Shown here piece after piece: positions 15,975-24,294 of a DNA stretch of 64,000 bases. The notes under the pieces were generated by a model that saw only the letters and a list, made by a program, of their open reading frames with translations, was not told the DNA's origin and made no database searches. Source of the stretch: Geodermatophilus obscurus DSM 43160 (lineage in GTDB: Bacteria; Actinomycetota; Actinomycetes; Mycobacteriales; Geodermatophilaceae). The stretch is taken from contig NC_013757.1 in NCBI RefSeq assembly GCF_000025345.1, positions 1,860,001-1,924,000 on the forward strand. The letters are read 5' to 3'. Each line of letters begins with the position of its first letter. Within the stretch, counting starts at the first letter, position 1. Both the position numbers and the translations under genes were made by a program.

Positions 15975-17162
15975 TCAGCGGCGCTCGGACCGCCGTCCAC
16001 TGATCGCCGAGAGCCCGGTGATCTCCCGGCCCACGATCAGCGCCTGCACCGAGTCGGTGCCCTCGAACGTGAAGACGGCCTCCATGTCGGCGTGGTGGCG
16101 GGCCACGTGGTGGTCGATGAGGATGCCGTCGCCGCCGAGGATGTCGCGGGCGTCGGCGACGATGGCCCGGGCCTTGGCGGCGTGGTTCATCTTGGCCAGC
16201 GAGGCCATCGCGGCGGTCATCCGGCCGGCGTCGGCGAGCTTGGACAGCCGCCAGCACATCAGCTGCATCGCGGTGATCTCGGCGAGCATCCGCGCCAGCT
16301 TGTCCTGCACCAGCTGGTAGCCGGCAATCGGCTGCCCGAACTGCTCCCGGCGCAGCGCGTGCGCCAGCGCCAGCTCGTAGGAGGCGGTGGCCAGCCCGAG
16401 CGCCCGCCAGGCGACGGTGTAGCGGGTGCGGTCGAGGACCTGGGAGACGTCCTTGAAGGAGTGGCAGTTGGCCAGCCGGTTCTCCGCCGGCACCCGGACG
16501 TCGGAGAGCGTGATCTCGGCCTGCCACACCGCACGCAGCGCCGTCTTGCCGGTCATCACCCGGGCCTCGTAGCCCGGCGTGCCCTTGTCGACGACGTAGC
16601 CGCCGACGGCGCCGTCCTCCCCGCGGGCCCAGATCAGCACGTGGTCGGCGATGGTGCCGTTGCCGATCCACTTCTTCTGCCCGTTGAGGACGTAGGAGTC
16701 GCCGTCGCGGCGCACGAAGGTCTCCAGGCCGACGGCGTCCGAGCCGTGCGCCGGCTCGGTCAGCCCGAAGGCGCCGACCTTCTCCAGGCGGGCCATCGCC
16801 GGCAGCCAGCGCTCGCGCTGCTCCTCGTCGCCCAGCATCGCGATGGACTGCATCGCCAGGAAGCTGTGCACGCCGTTGAAGGTGCCCACGCTGCCGTCAG
16901 CGCGGGCCAGCTCCGCGGCGACCAGACCGGCCGACACGTTGCTCATCCCCGGGCAGCCGTAGCCCTCGATGGTGCCGCCGGCGATCCCCAGCTCGGCGAG
17001 CTTGGGCACCAGCTCGAAGGGGAACTCGGCACGCTCCCAGTAGTCGTTGATGCGCGGGGTGACCTCCTTCTCGCAGAAGGCGCGCACCCTGTCGCGGATC
17101 TCGATCTCCTCCGGCTCGAGGAGCTCCTCCAGGTCGTAGAAGTCAGGGCTCGGCTCGCTCAT
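15975..17162 (-). CDS. Acyl-CoA dehydrogenase, glutaryl-CoA dehydrogenase-like
   Basis: The 395-residue flavoprotein catalyses alpha,beta-dehydrogenation of an acyl-CoA. It has FGLTEPAHGSDA and GQKKWIGNGTIADH (FAD and substrate loops), RREQFGQPIAGYQLVQDKLA and a catalytic Glu in FTFEGTDSVQALIVGREITG. The last block with the Glu and ALIxGRxITG is typical of the glutaryl-CoA dehydrogenase branch rather than ordinary fatty acyl-CoA dehydrogenases. Glutaryl-CoA as substrate is an inference; the decarboxylating Arg cannot be confirmed here. The length is standard. The gene is monocistronic and no electron-transfer flavoprotein genes are nearby. Confidence 0.9.
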   Translation of the reverse strand: MSEPSPDFYDLEELLEPEEIEIRDRVRAFCEKEVTPRINDYWERAEFPFELVPKLAELGIAGGTIEGYGCPGMSNVSAGLVAAELARADGSVGTFNGVHSFLAMQSIAMLGDEEQRERWLPAMARLEKVGAFGLTEPAHGSDAVGLETFVRRDGDSYVLNGQKKWIGNGTIADHVLIWARGEDGAVGGYVVDKGTPGYEARVMTGKTALRAVWQAEITLSDVRVPAENRLANCHSFKDVSQVLDRTRYTVAWRALGLATASYELALAHALRREQFGQPIAGYQLVQDKLARMLAEITAMQLMCWRLSKLADAGRMTAAMASLAKMNHAAKARAIVADARDILGGDGILIDHHVARHHADMEAVFTFEGTDSVQALIVGREITGLSAISGRRSERR

Positions 17163-17261
17163 GTGACCGACGCTACGCCGACTGGGCCCCACTGCCTGGC
17201 CGGACAGCGTGCGGCCGTCCCCGGCCCCACCGCCCGGCTGCGACGGAGCCGATCTCCTACG

Positions 17262-17303
17262 CACGTCGAGCCGCACGACCTCGAGGTCGTGCGGCTCGAC
17301 GTG
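17262..17303. terminator. 42-base perfect palindrome
   Basis: The sequence is a perfect palindrome with 21-base arms centred on CTCGAG (left arm begins CACGTCGAGCCGCACGACC). It lies 100 bases upstream of the acyl-CoA dehydrogenase start and at the 3' end of the broken HNH gene. It could be a terminator for that gene or a protein-binding cruciform. No spacer loop is present. Confidence 0.7.
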
Positions 17304-17317
17304 GGCTGGTCTCCGGG

Positions 17318-17881
17318 TCAGGCGGCGGTGGGAAGAGCCGGACCGGGGAGTGGTGGGCCGGTGCGGCCCGGTCCGGTGCGGATCTCGGTGCCGTCGGGTC
17401 GCCGGGTGCGCCATCGGCCGTCGGGTTGTCGCTCGACCCGGAAGCCGTGGTGGACACAAGGTGCGAGTGCCGCTCGCACAGCAGCGCGCTGTTGGCCAGG
17501 CTGGTCTGACCGCCGTCGATCCAGGTGAGCAGGTGGTGCACGTCGCACCAGTGCGTGGGGGCGCCGCAGCCGGTGAACACGCAGCCGCCGTCGCGGACTT
17601 CCGCGGCCCGGCGGACGTGCGGTGGCACCAGGCGCACGGTGCGGCCGTGCTCCAGCGGCAGCCCGTCGGGGCCCATCACGATGCGGGTGACGGCCCCGTC
17701 ACAGGCGATCCAGCGGACCCGGGCCGCGGAGATCGTCGTGCCGAACCCCAGCTCGGCGGCACCCCGCCCGGTGGCCGGATCGAAGTCTCTCGGAGTCGGC
17801 GTCCTTCAGCAGCACGGATCCCCAGCTCAGGAGCTCGTCCACAGGTCCAGCAAGGGGCTTGACGGAAGCCGGGAGACGCAT
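17318..17881 (-). pseudogene. Broken DUF222 / HNH endonuclease gene
   Basis: Pieces of a DUF222-HNH protein occur in three frames. An N-proximal piece (LAGPVDELLSWGSVLLKDADSE) is followed in another frame by DFDPATGRGAAELGFGTTIS and RWIACDGAVTRIVMGPDGLP. These lead into the HNH domain VFTGCGAPTHWCDVHHLLTW and LANSALLCERH. A second shift moves the end (VHHGFRVERQPDGRWRTRRPDGTEI) to a third frame. The usual N-terminal 200 residues are missing. Genes of this family are abundant and often decayed in actinobacteria, possibly linked to mobile elements. At least two frameshifts make a functional product unlikely. Confidence 0.8.
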
Positions 17882-18117
17882 CCGGAGTGCCCGATTCCGG
17901 GGCCGTGAGCCGTGCGAGGGAATCCCGACCGGAGCCGCACGTCAACGGCCGGGCACGGGCCAGGAGAGGCTGGGTCGGCCCGGTCCTGCGCCCGGCGGTC
18001 GGCACCCTGCGCGTCGCGATCCCGCGCCGTCGTCCTCACCCTGCGGTGGTAGGAGCAGCACCTGGCCGTGATCGAGATCCGCTACGTTCCCCCGGGTCGT
18101 CGTCGGGGAGGTCGCAG

Positions 18118-19155
18118 GTGCCGTTCCTGGTCGCGCGCCTGGCGCGTCTGCTGCGCGTGCGGTTGCCCGGGTGGCGGCTGCCGCTGGCCGTCGCGGTCTT
18201 CGTCTTCCTGTCCAGCTGGGCGGCGATGGCGGTGGTCGAGCCGGCCAGCACCGGCATCGCCTCGCCGGGCACCTACTGGTGGTACTTCGTCGTCACCGCG
18301 GCCACCGTCGGCTACGGCGACGTCTACCCGGCCTCGACCGCGGGCCGGGTCGTGGGCGCCTACGTCATCGTCGGCGGCATCGTCACGCTCACCCTGCTCT
18401 TCACGCAGCTCTCAGCCGCGCTGCAGACGGTGAGGGGCAAGAGACTGAGGGGGCTGGTCGGACTGGACCTGACCGACCACGTCGTGCTGCTCGGCTACAC
18501 GCCGGGGCGGACGGCGCGCATCGTCGCCGAGCTGACCGCGGAGGGCGGGACGCCGCTGGTGCTCTGCACCTGGGACGACGACGTCTCCGAGGACCCGCTG
18601 CCCGAGCGGCTGGACGTGCACTTCGTCCGCGGCGACCTCACCTCGCCCGACGTCATGACCCGCGCGAGCGTGGCGCGCGCCCGAACTGCGGTGATCGACG
18701 TCCGCGACGACAACGAGGCCCTGGCCGTCGCCCTCGCCGTCACCCACGCCAACCCGCGGATCCACCTCGTCGCCGCACTCCGCGACCTCGGCCGGCTGGA
18801 CACGCTGCGGTACGTGCACGCCGACGTCCAAGGGGTGCAGTGGCACATGCCCTTCCTGCTGACCGAGGAGGCCAACGACCCCGGCATCGCCCAGGTCTAC
18901 AGCGACCTGATGACCAGCGGCGGGCACGGCAACACCTACTCCGCCCGCGTGCCGGAGGGCTTCCCGCACCGCACGTTCGGCGACTGCCAGACCTGGTTCG
19001 GGCGCACCTTCGGCGCCACGGTGCTCGCCCTGCGCACCGACGGCGGTCCGCTCGTCGTCAGCCCCGGCTGGAACAGCTCGGTGCCCGAGGGCACGACGCT
19101 CTACTACGTCGCCGGGCAGCGCATCGACGCCGCCCGCCTGCGCGCCGGGTCCTGA
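18118..19155 (+). CDS. Potassium channel with RCK (TrkA-N) domain
   Basis: The 345-residue protein has two membrane helices (LPLAVAVFVFLSSWAAMAVV and VVGAYVIVGGIVTLTLLF) flanking a pore loop with the selectivity filter TVGYGD. A cytosolic regulator-of-K+-conductance domain follows (DHVVLLGYTPGRTARIVAEL with an altered nucleotide-binding glycine motif, and HFVRGDLTSPDVMTRASV). This is the 2TM/P plus RCK architecture of MthK-like channels. The C-terminal part (about 250-345) is less conserved and may be a second, degenerate lobe. The GTG start has GGGGAGG nine bases upstream. It is the only ion-channel gene near and probably contributes to turgor or membrane potential. Confidence 0.88.
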   Translation: MPFLVARLARLLRVRLPGWRLPLAVAVFVFLSSWAAMAVVEPASTGIASPGTYWWYFVVTAATVGYGDVYPASTAGRVVGAYVIVGGIVTLTLLFTQLSAALQTVRGKRLRGLVGLDLTDHVVLLGYTPGRTARIVAELTAEGGTPLVLCTWDDDVSEDPLPERLDVHFVRGDLTSPDVMTRASVARARTAVIDVRDDNEALAVALAVTHANPRIHLVAALRDLGRLDTLRYVHADVQGVQWHMPFLLTEEANDPGIAQVYSDLMTSGGHGNTYSARVPEGFPHRTFGDCQTWFGRTFGATVLALRTDGGPLVVSPGWNSSVPEGTTLYYVAGQRIDAARLRAGS

Positions 19156-19158
19156 CCC

Positions 19159-19665
19159 TCAGCGCCCCAGCAGGCCGCGCAGGTAGGCGGCCTGCCCCAG
19201 GTGCTGGAGGTCGTCGGAGAGCACGCTGACCAGCCGGACGCCGAGGGTGACCGGCGGGTCCCAGTTCGTGTCGACGACCCGGTCGAGGTCCTCGTCGGAG
19301 AGGCCGCGGAGGAACTCCGCCGACCGCGCGTGCACGGCGCGGGAGTAGCCCAGCAGCAGGTCCGCCGACGGCACGCGGACGGCGTCGACCTCCTCGTCGG
19401 TCATCCCGTAGCCGGTGGCCGCGTCGTCCACGGGGAGGCCGAAGCGGCCGGTCCAGCCCTCGGCGGTCCACACCTGCTCGGTGCCCGCGACGTCGGCGAC
19501 GTGGTCGTCCTGCACCCGCAGCAGGTGCCAGGCCAGCCAGCCGATCGGGTTGGCACCAGGCTGCAGCCTGCGGTTGAGGTCGTCGGGCTCCAGCTCCTCG
19601 AGGGTGCGGGTGAACGTCTCCTCGACCTGCTCGTAGGCGTAGCTGAGGACGTCGCGGCTGCGCAT
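19159..19665 (-). CDS. DinB-like / DUF664 family protein
   Basis: The 168-residue protein has the DinB-type four-helix pattern used by mycothiol- and bacillithiol-dependent enzymes. Conserved spacing gives histidines in GWLAWHLLRVQDDH and LSDDLQHLGQAAYLRGL that can form a metal site. The ATG at 19665 was chosen because the first helix (SRDVLSYAYEQVEETF) follows at once. It converges with the channel gene with three bases between stop codons. In actinobacteria such proteins often use mycothiol in transfer or detoxification reactions, but the specific reaction is unknown. Confidence 0.75.
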   Translation of the reverse strand: MRSRDVLSYAYEQVEETFTRTLEELEPDDLNRRLQPGANPIGWLAWHLLRVQDDHVADVAGTEQVWTAEGWTGRFGLPVDDAATGYGMTDEEVDAVRVPSADLLLGYSRAVHARSAEFLRGLSDEDLDRVVDTNWDPPVTLGVRLVSVLSDDLQHLGQAAYLRGLLGR

Positions 19666-19694
19666 GCGTGCAGCGCTACCCGGAGGCCGGCCGC

Positions 19695-19820
19695 TCACTC
19701 GCCCGGCGCGGTCTCCTCCGACGGCTCGCTCTGCGCCTCCAGGTCGGCGGCCTGCTCGGGGGTCTCCAGCTCCAGGGCGATGTCGCGGGGCTGCGGGGTC
19801 TCGGCGGACGGCGTCGTCAT
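19695..19820 (-). CDS. Tiny acidic protein (41 residues)
   Basis: The frame starts at ATG 19820 and encodes a very acidic peptide with 10 Glu and Asp residues, including DIALELETPEQAADLEAQ. The ribosome-binding site is weak. It lies between the kinase gene and the DinB-like gene on the same strand. The composition differs from random antisense frames, which in this genome are Arg/Pro-rich, and this is the main reason to list it. Function unknown. Confidence 0.4.
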   Translation of the reverse strand: MTTPSAETPQPRDIALELETPEQAADLEAQSEPSEETAPGE

Positions 19821-19854
19821 GGTCCGAGCCTGCCGCAGGACGCGGTGGTCCGCG

Positions 19855-21090
19855 TCACCAGCCGAGCAGAGCCCCGGCGAGGACGACCAGGCCGGCGGCC
19901 ACGGCGAGCAGCGCGAGCACCACCACCAGCACCGGGACGACCACCCAGCGACGGCGGAACCGGCGCCGTTGCGGCCGATTGCCGGGTCGTTCCGCGGGCC
20001 GACGTCCCGCCGGGGGCGCGGGCGGCGCCTCCGGGGGTGCGGTCTCGCGCCGCCGGACCTCCCGGCGCTCCCGTCTGCGCTCGGCCAGGTGGCGGGCCTG
20101 GTCCCGGGCATCCCGGGCCACGGCACCGATCACGGTCGCCGACGCGGCCGCCAGGGCGCGCAGGTCCGCGGCGTCGATCCGCTCCACCTGCTCGTGCTCG
20201 GGCGCCGGCCGCTCCGCCTGCGGCGGCGCGGGCTCCGGTGCCCAGGGTGTGGCGCCCCGCGTCGAGTCGAGGGCCGCGTGCAGCTCGCGGCGTGCCTGCT
20301 CGGCGGTCATCCGATGCGCCGGGTCCTTGGTGAGCAGGCCGCGCAGCACCGGCTCGAGCGGACCGGCGTGGACGGGCGGCGGCGGCTCCTCGGTCACGAC
20401 CGCCATGAGCGTGGCCATGGGCTCACCGCGGGCGAACGCCTGGCGGCCCTCGACCGCGGTGTAGAGCGTCGCGCCGAGGGACCACAGGTCCACGGCCGGC
20501 CCGGGCTGCTCGCCGTGGGCGCGCTCGGGTGCCATGTAGGAGGGCGAGCCGATGATCGCGCCGGTCGTGGTGATCGCCGGGTCGCCGGCGGCGGTCGCGA
20601 TGCCGAAGTCGGTGAGACAGGCCCGCCCGTCGGGGGCGACCAGCACGTTGCCCGGCTTCACGTCGCGGTGCACGATCCCGGCCTCGTGCGCGGCGGTCAG
20701 CCCGGCGAGCACGTCGAGCCCGATGCGGGCGACCGCCGGCCACGGCAGCGGGCCCTGCCCGTCGAGGACCTGCTGCAGGCTGCACGACTCCACGTGCTCC
20801 ATGACCAGCCAGGGACGGCCGTCCTCCTCGACAACGTCGTAGACCGAGGTGACCGACGGGTGGTCCAGGCGGGCGGCGGTGCGGGCCTCGCGCATCGTGC
20901 GCTCGCGCAGCAGGCGGCGCTCCTCGTCGGACAGGTGCAGCGCGAAGGTGACCTCCTTGACCGCCACCGGCCGGTCCAGCTTCAGGTCGGTGGCCCGCCA
21001 GACGACGCCCATGCCGCCACGGCCGAGGACCTCGCTGAGCGCATAGCGCCCGGCGAGCAGACGTTCGGCGGACGCCGGCTCCGCGGTCAT
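19855..21090 (-). CDS. Membrane-anchored Ser/Thr protein kinase (PASTA-less)
   Basis: The 411-residue protein has a complete N-terminal eukaryotic-type kinase domain (15-275): glycine loop LGRGGMGVVWRA, Lys in VAVKEV, catalytic loop HRDVKPGN, DFGIA, and APE in SYMAPER. A proline- and arginine-rich juxtamembrane region follows. A single C-terminal membrane helix (WVVVPVLVVVLALLAVAAGLVVLAGALLGW) ends the protein, so there is no extracellular sensor domain. The signal must act inside the membrane or through partners. The domain order resembles PknB-type kinases lacking PASTA repeats. It is divergent from the stress-protein gene, and no phosphatase gene is adjacent. Confidence 0.92.
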   Translation of the reverse strand: MTAEPASAERLLAGRYALSEVLGRGGMGVVWRATDLKLDRPVAVKEVTFALHLSDEERRLLRERTMREARTAARLDHPSVTSVYDVVEEDGRPWLVMEHVESCSLQQVLDGQGPLPWPAVARIGLDVLAGLTAAHEAGIVHRDVKPGNVLVAPDGRACLTDFGIATAAGDPAITTTGAIIGSPSYMAPERAHGEQPGPAVDLWSLGATLYTAVEGRQAFARGEPMATLMAVVTEEPPPPVHAGPLEPVLRGLLTKDPAHRMTAEQARRELHAALDSTRGATPWAPEPAPPQAERPAPEHEQVERIDAADLRALAAASATVIGAVARDARDQARHLAERRRERREVRRRETAPPEAPPAPPAGRRPAERPGNRPQRRRFRRRWVVVPVLVVVLALLAVAAGLVVLAGALLGW

Positions 21091-21246
21091 GAGGCGGACG
21101 GTACGCCGAGGCGGGCGGTCCTCGCGCCCCCGAGCGCGCGCCGGGACCGAGGGCCCTGTCGCCTCCGCGGCGGAACACGCATGATCGACGGTGCCGGTCG
21201 TCCGCGGGCACCGGGGCCTCGGCGGCCGGCCTGCGAGGAGGCGGTC

Positions 21247-21825
21247 ATGACCGAGCAGGCCGAACGGGTCGAGGGTCCCCAGGCGCGGGGGCCGCGCGTG
21301 GTCGTGGGTGTGGACGGCTCGGCGGGAGCACGGGCCGCGGTGCGGTTCGCGGTCGAGGACGCCGTCCGACGGGGTGTGCCCGTCGAGGCAGTCATCTCCC
21401 ACCGGCCACCCGAGGCGTGGATGGACTTCGACGCGATCGGTGACTTCGAGTACGACAAGGCGACGGCCGCGGCGGTGGAGCGGGCCGAGACGTTCATCGC
21501 CGAGGTGCTCCGCGACGTCCCGGAGCCGCACCCGGAGATCCACGTGACGGCCGTCCTCGGCTCGGCGGCGGACGCGCTCATCCGGGAGTCGGCCGGTGCG
21601 GACCTGCTGGTGGTCGGCAGCCGGGGTCACGGCGGGTTCTCCAGCATGCTGCTCGGGTCGACGAGCATGCAGTGCGCCCTGCACGCGCCGTGCCCGGTCA
21701 CCGTCGTCCACTCGCCCGAGTCGCACCGTGAGCGGCTGCACCTGCGGCGTCGCCACGACGGGGAGCGGGTGCGTGCCCGACGGCGCCGCTTCCGTGGGGC
21801 CACGGCCGACTTCACCGGACCCTGA
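21247..21825 (+). CDS. Universal stress protein (UspA family)
   Basis: The 192-residue single-domain protein has the UspA pattern. VVVGVDGSAGARAAVRFAV opens the first strand and ADLLVVGSRGHGGFSSMLLGS gives the ATP-binding G-x2-G-x9-G(S/T) motif, ending in CPVTVV. It is cytoplasmic and probably binds ATP. The extra C-terminal 35 residues are strongly basic (LHLRRRHDGERVRARRRRFRG), unusual for the family and possibly a nucleic-acid-binding tail. The ATG is preceded by GAGGAGG. Related actinobacterial proteins respond to hypoxia or dormancy signals; nothing here shows the regulation. Confidence 0.9.
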   Translation: MTEQAERVEGPQARGPRVVVGVDGSAGARAAVRFAVEDAVRRGVPVEAVISHRPPEAWMDFDAIGDFEYDKATAAAVERAETFIAEVLRDVPEPHPEIHVTAVLGSAADALIRESAGADLLVVGSRGHGGFSSMLLGSTSMQCALHAPCPVTVVHSPESHRERLHLRRRHDGERVRARRRRFRGATADFTGP

Positions 21826-21840
21826 CGAACGGCCTCCCTG

Positions 21841-21938
21841 CAGTAGAAGGACCCCCTCCTCCCCACCACTCGCAAGCTCGCGGCGGTACCCGGGAGGAGG
21901 CCGAGGGGCGGGGGCAGGGAGATCCTTCTTCAGTCCGG
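21841..21938. repeat. Family 1 intergenic repeat, copy 4, with terminal inverted repeats
   Basis: This is the most complete copy. The left end reads GTAGAAGGACCCCCTCC and the right end, on the minus strand, reads TGAAGAAGGATCTCCCTG, giving related inverted termini. The centre is a palindrome (CGCAAGCTCGCGGCGGTACC). The right end begins at the GGAC-TGA of the DUF2505 gene. It separates convergent genes. Confidence 0.65.
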
Positions 21939-22430
21939 GGTGCCGAGCCAGCGGCGCAGCACGTCGTCCTCGCGGCGCAGCACGACCATCGCCAGCTCCC
22001 GGACGGCGGCCTCGGCCTGCCGCCCGACGACCGGCGCGTCGACCTCCGCCTCGCCGGTGACCGTGGAGCGGGTGCCGGCGGCGGTCGGGCGGAGCCGCCG
22101 CTCGCCGCGCACCGCCGCCGTCCGGCCGAGGATGCGCGTCTCCACCTGCAACACCCCGCGGTGCCCACCGTCGCCGTCCGCCGTCCAGCTCCGCCGGTCG
22201 GCGACGGCGACCTCGCGGCCCACGAAGCGGGTGAACACCGCCGGGATGCCCAGCGTGGGGACGACGAGCCGCACCGTCGTGCGCGGGCTGCCGCCGTCCG
22301 GGACGCTCTCCACCGACTCGAGCCGGGCACCGAGGACCTGGGCGTAGTCGCGGAGGAAGGCCTCGTCGGTGAGGACGGCGAGGACGTCGTCCGGACCGGC
22401 CGGGAACGTGGCGGTGTGGTCGATGGACAC
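21930..22430 (-). CDS. DUF2505 family protein
   Basis: The 166-residue protein starts SIDHTATFPAGPDDVLAVLTDEAFLRDY, the usual opening of DUF2505, a START/SRPBCC-like hydrophobic pocket family common in actinobacteria. Later strands include VRLVVPTLGIPAVFTRFVG and the helix AAVRELAMVVLRREDDVLRRWLG. A lipid or other hydrophobic ligand is likely, but none is known. The GTG start at 22430 was chosen by family similarity. The frame is open without a stop into the gene upstream, which itself seems to have lost its own frame near 22570. The stop lies in a family 1 repeat. Confidence 0.8.
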   Translation of the reverse strand: MSIDHTATFPAGPDDVLAVLTDEAFLRDYAQVLGARLESVESVPDGGSPRTTVRLVVPTLGIPAVFTRFVGREVAVADRRSWTADGDGGHRGVLQVETRILGRTAAVRGERRLRPTAAGTRSTVTGEAEVDAPVVGRQAEAAVRELAMVVLRREDDVLRRWLGTPD

Positions 22431-22504
22431 GCGCCATCCTGCGACGGGGAGCCCGCGCGCGCCCGTCGAGCCCCGATCCGCCGGGTGCGCGACCCGGCCC
22501 GCGG

Positions 22505-23114
22505 TCAGCCCGGGGTTCCGTCGGCGGAGCTGACCGCGCCGCGCAGGAACCGGCCCCGGGTGATCGCGGTCGACCTCGTCGACGACCAGGTCGACCAGCC
22601 AGCGCACCGGCCCGGTGTGCGCGAGGAGTCCCTCACCGGCCCGCTCCTGCGGCGTGGCCAGCAAGCCGAGGGTGCCGGCGACCGCGGCGAGGGCGGCGTC
22701 CTCCGGCGTCCACTCCCGCCGCCGTGGCTCCTCGAGGACCTGCTCGTCGGCCGCCGTGCGGTCGGCCCGGCAGTCGACGTAGCGGGTGCCGAGCAGCCGG
22801 CGGCGCACCGTCCACGACCCGCGACGCAGGTGCTCGGCGGCGAGCTCCTCCTGGTCGACCGGGCCGCCGCGGAGCAGGTCGGTCAGCGAGTCGGCGCCCT
22901 CGGCCGGCAGCCGGTCGGCGGGGGCGGAGCCGGACGGCGGGTCGTCGAACTCGACGGCGTCCTCGGTGTCCCGCACCCGGCCGCGCAGCGCGAGGTCGAC
23001 CAGCAGGGTGCCGCGCACCGCCAGCGCCGTCACCAGGTCGTCGGTCAGCCGGCCCCGGTCGAGCGCCAGGGCGGCCAGCCGCATCGACACCGAGTCGTCC
23101 CAGTCGTCCTCCAC
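22505..23114 (-). pseudogene. GPP34-like protein gene with a frameshift near its 3' end
   Basis: The N-terminal 185 residues look intact (SMRLAALALDRGRLTDDLVTALAVRGTLLVDLALRGR, then GPVRWLVDLVVDEVDR). They resemble actinobacterial GPP34 (Golgi phosphoprotein 3-like) proteins, which bind phosphoinositide-type or acidic membranes. After DEVDR the frame continues as a basic tail and runs into the DUF2505 gene. The neighbouring frame instead reads ITRGRFLRGAVSSADGTPG and stops at 22505, a natural ending. One extra base, or two missing, near 22570 explains this. It may be a real mutation, a sequence error or a true read-through fusion with DUF2505. Confidence 0.6.
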
Positions 23115-23169
23115 GCGCGCATCCTGTCGCGGCACGGGACGGCGCGGGCCCGGTCGTGCCGCCGACCGG

Positions 23170-23583
23170 TCAGTCCCGGCGGGCGGTGGGCAGGCGACGG
23201 GCCACGGTGGGGACGACGATCGCCGCGGCGACGAGGTGGGTGACCATCAGCAGCACCCGGGTGCCGGTCGTGGCGTCGGCGACCAGGTCGGGGACCAGCG
23301 AGAGCGCGGTGAGCACCACGGTCGTGCGCACGAAGGTGCTGCGCGGCTGCCGGGCGCGACGGGCCAGCACGGCGGCCAGCGCAACACCCACCAGGGAGAA
23401 CACGACGGTCAGCACCGCGAAGCCGGACACCGGGATGGGCGCCCCGCTCACGTCGAGGCTGATCCCGGCGGCCGAGCCCGCGGCGGCGACGGTGCTGGTC
23501 GCGAGGGCGGCGACCGCCGTGGCGGCCAGGCCGGCGCCGACGATCGAGCGGGTGGTGGTGGCGGTGGTCAGCGTGGCGGTCAC
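23170..23583 (-). CDS. DUF6069-like four-helix membrane protein
   Basis: The 137-residue protein has four hydrophobic helices (IVGAGLAATAVAALATSTVAAA, FAVLTVVFSLVGVALAAVLA, TTVVLTALSLVPDLV and VLLMVTHLVAAAIVVPTVA). The segment SLVPDLVADATTGTRVLLMVTHLVAA is characteristic of the DUF6069 family of actinobacterial membrane proteins. The start is GTG at 23583 with GGAGGACG upstream. No transport or catalytic motif is visible. It lies in a run of minus-strand genes, but spacing does not show a clear operon. Confidence 0.75.
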   Translation of the reverse strand: MTATLTTATTTRSIVGAGLAATAVAALATSTVAAAGSAAGISLDVSGAPIPVSGFAVLTVVFSLVGVALAAVLARRARQPRSTFVRTTVVLTALSLVPDLVADATTGTRVLLMVTHLVAAAIVVPTVARRLPTARRD

Positions 23584-23665
23584 GACGTCCTCCAGGGGGA
23601 ACGACCGGCTCGGTCACCGGCCTCTCACCAGGACGTCGAACGGCCGCGGCCTGGATCGACACGGG

Positions 23666-24235
23666 TCACGGGGAATTCCCGGCACGGCGTCCCTGCCGCC
23701 ACCGGTCGGCGAGCCGGAGCAGACCGGACGCCGCGACGTGCGCCCCGACCACGACCAGGGGTCCGAACACGGCCGCTGCGCGGGCGGTCGGTGCCACCGG
23801 GACCCCGGCGCGCCGGAGCCTCGACCGCGCCCAGAGCGCGAACGGCACGACGACCGTGGGGGCCGTGAGCACGCCCGGGGTGTAGCCCCGCGTGACCACC
23901 GCGGAGGCGACATGGGGGACGGCGTGCCACCCGAAGCCGGCCAGCGTGGCCTGGTAGAGCGGATCGGCGCCGCCGGTGCGCGCACCTCGGGCCGAGGCGG
24001 CGGCGACGAAGGCGCCCACGAGGCCGATGGCCACGGTCGCGTGCGGGCGGGAGACGCTCAACGCGTCCCGGACCCGCGCCGGCGCCCGGGGCAGGGTGCG
24101 CTCCAGGCGCGGCCGGGCGCGGTCCGCCCAGCCGGGCATGGTGACCAGCTCCTCCGCGTCGTGGACGGCCCACGCGGCGAGCAGGCCCCACGTCACGCTG
24201 CGTGGGAGGCGAGGGACAGGGGCGGGAACGGGCAC
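23666..24235 (-). CDS. HXXEE-domain membrane protein
   Basis: The 189-residue protein has the HXXEE signature near the start (WAVHDAEELVTMPGW), a family of multi-helix membrane proteins of unknown function in which the His and Glu residues are conserved. Further histidines occur in the second half (GWHAVPHVASAVV, VVVGAHVAAS), which could make a membrane metal site. About five hydrophobic segments are visible. GTG at 24235 was preferred over GTG at 24262 because the latter adds an unlikely tail. It follows the broken HAD gene closely on the same strand. Confidence 0.75.
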   Translation of the reverse strand: MPVPAPVPRLPRSVTWGLLAAWAVHDAEELVTMPGWADRARPRLERTLPRAPARVRDALSVSRPHATVAIGLVGAFVAAASARGARTGGADPLYQATLAGFGWHAVPHVASAVVTRGYTPGVLTAPTVVVPFALWARSRLRRAGVPVAPTARAAAVFGPLVVVGAHVAASGLLRLADRWRQGRRAGNSP

Positions 24236-24294
24236 GCGTCCATCCTGGGACCCCGCCAGCACCGGTCAGCCGGAGCCGTCCCGCAGGACGACGG

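Noticed and set aside
19201-21246. Upstream extension of the universal stress protein frame by nearly 700 codons
   Set aside because: The extension is antisense to the DinB-like and kinase genes; the ATG at 21247 has a strong GAGGAGG site and begins the UspA domain correctly.
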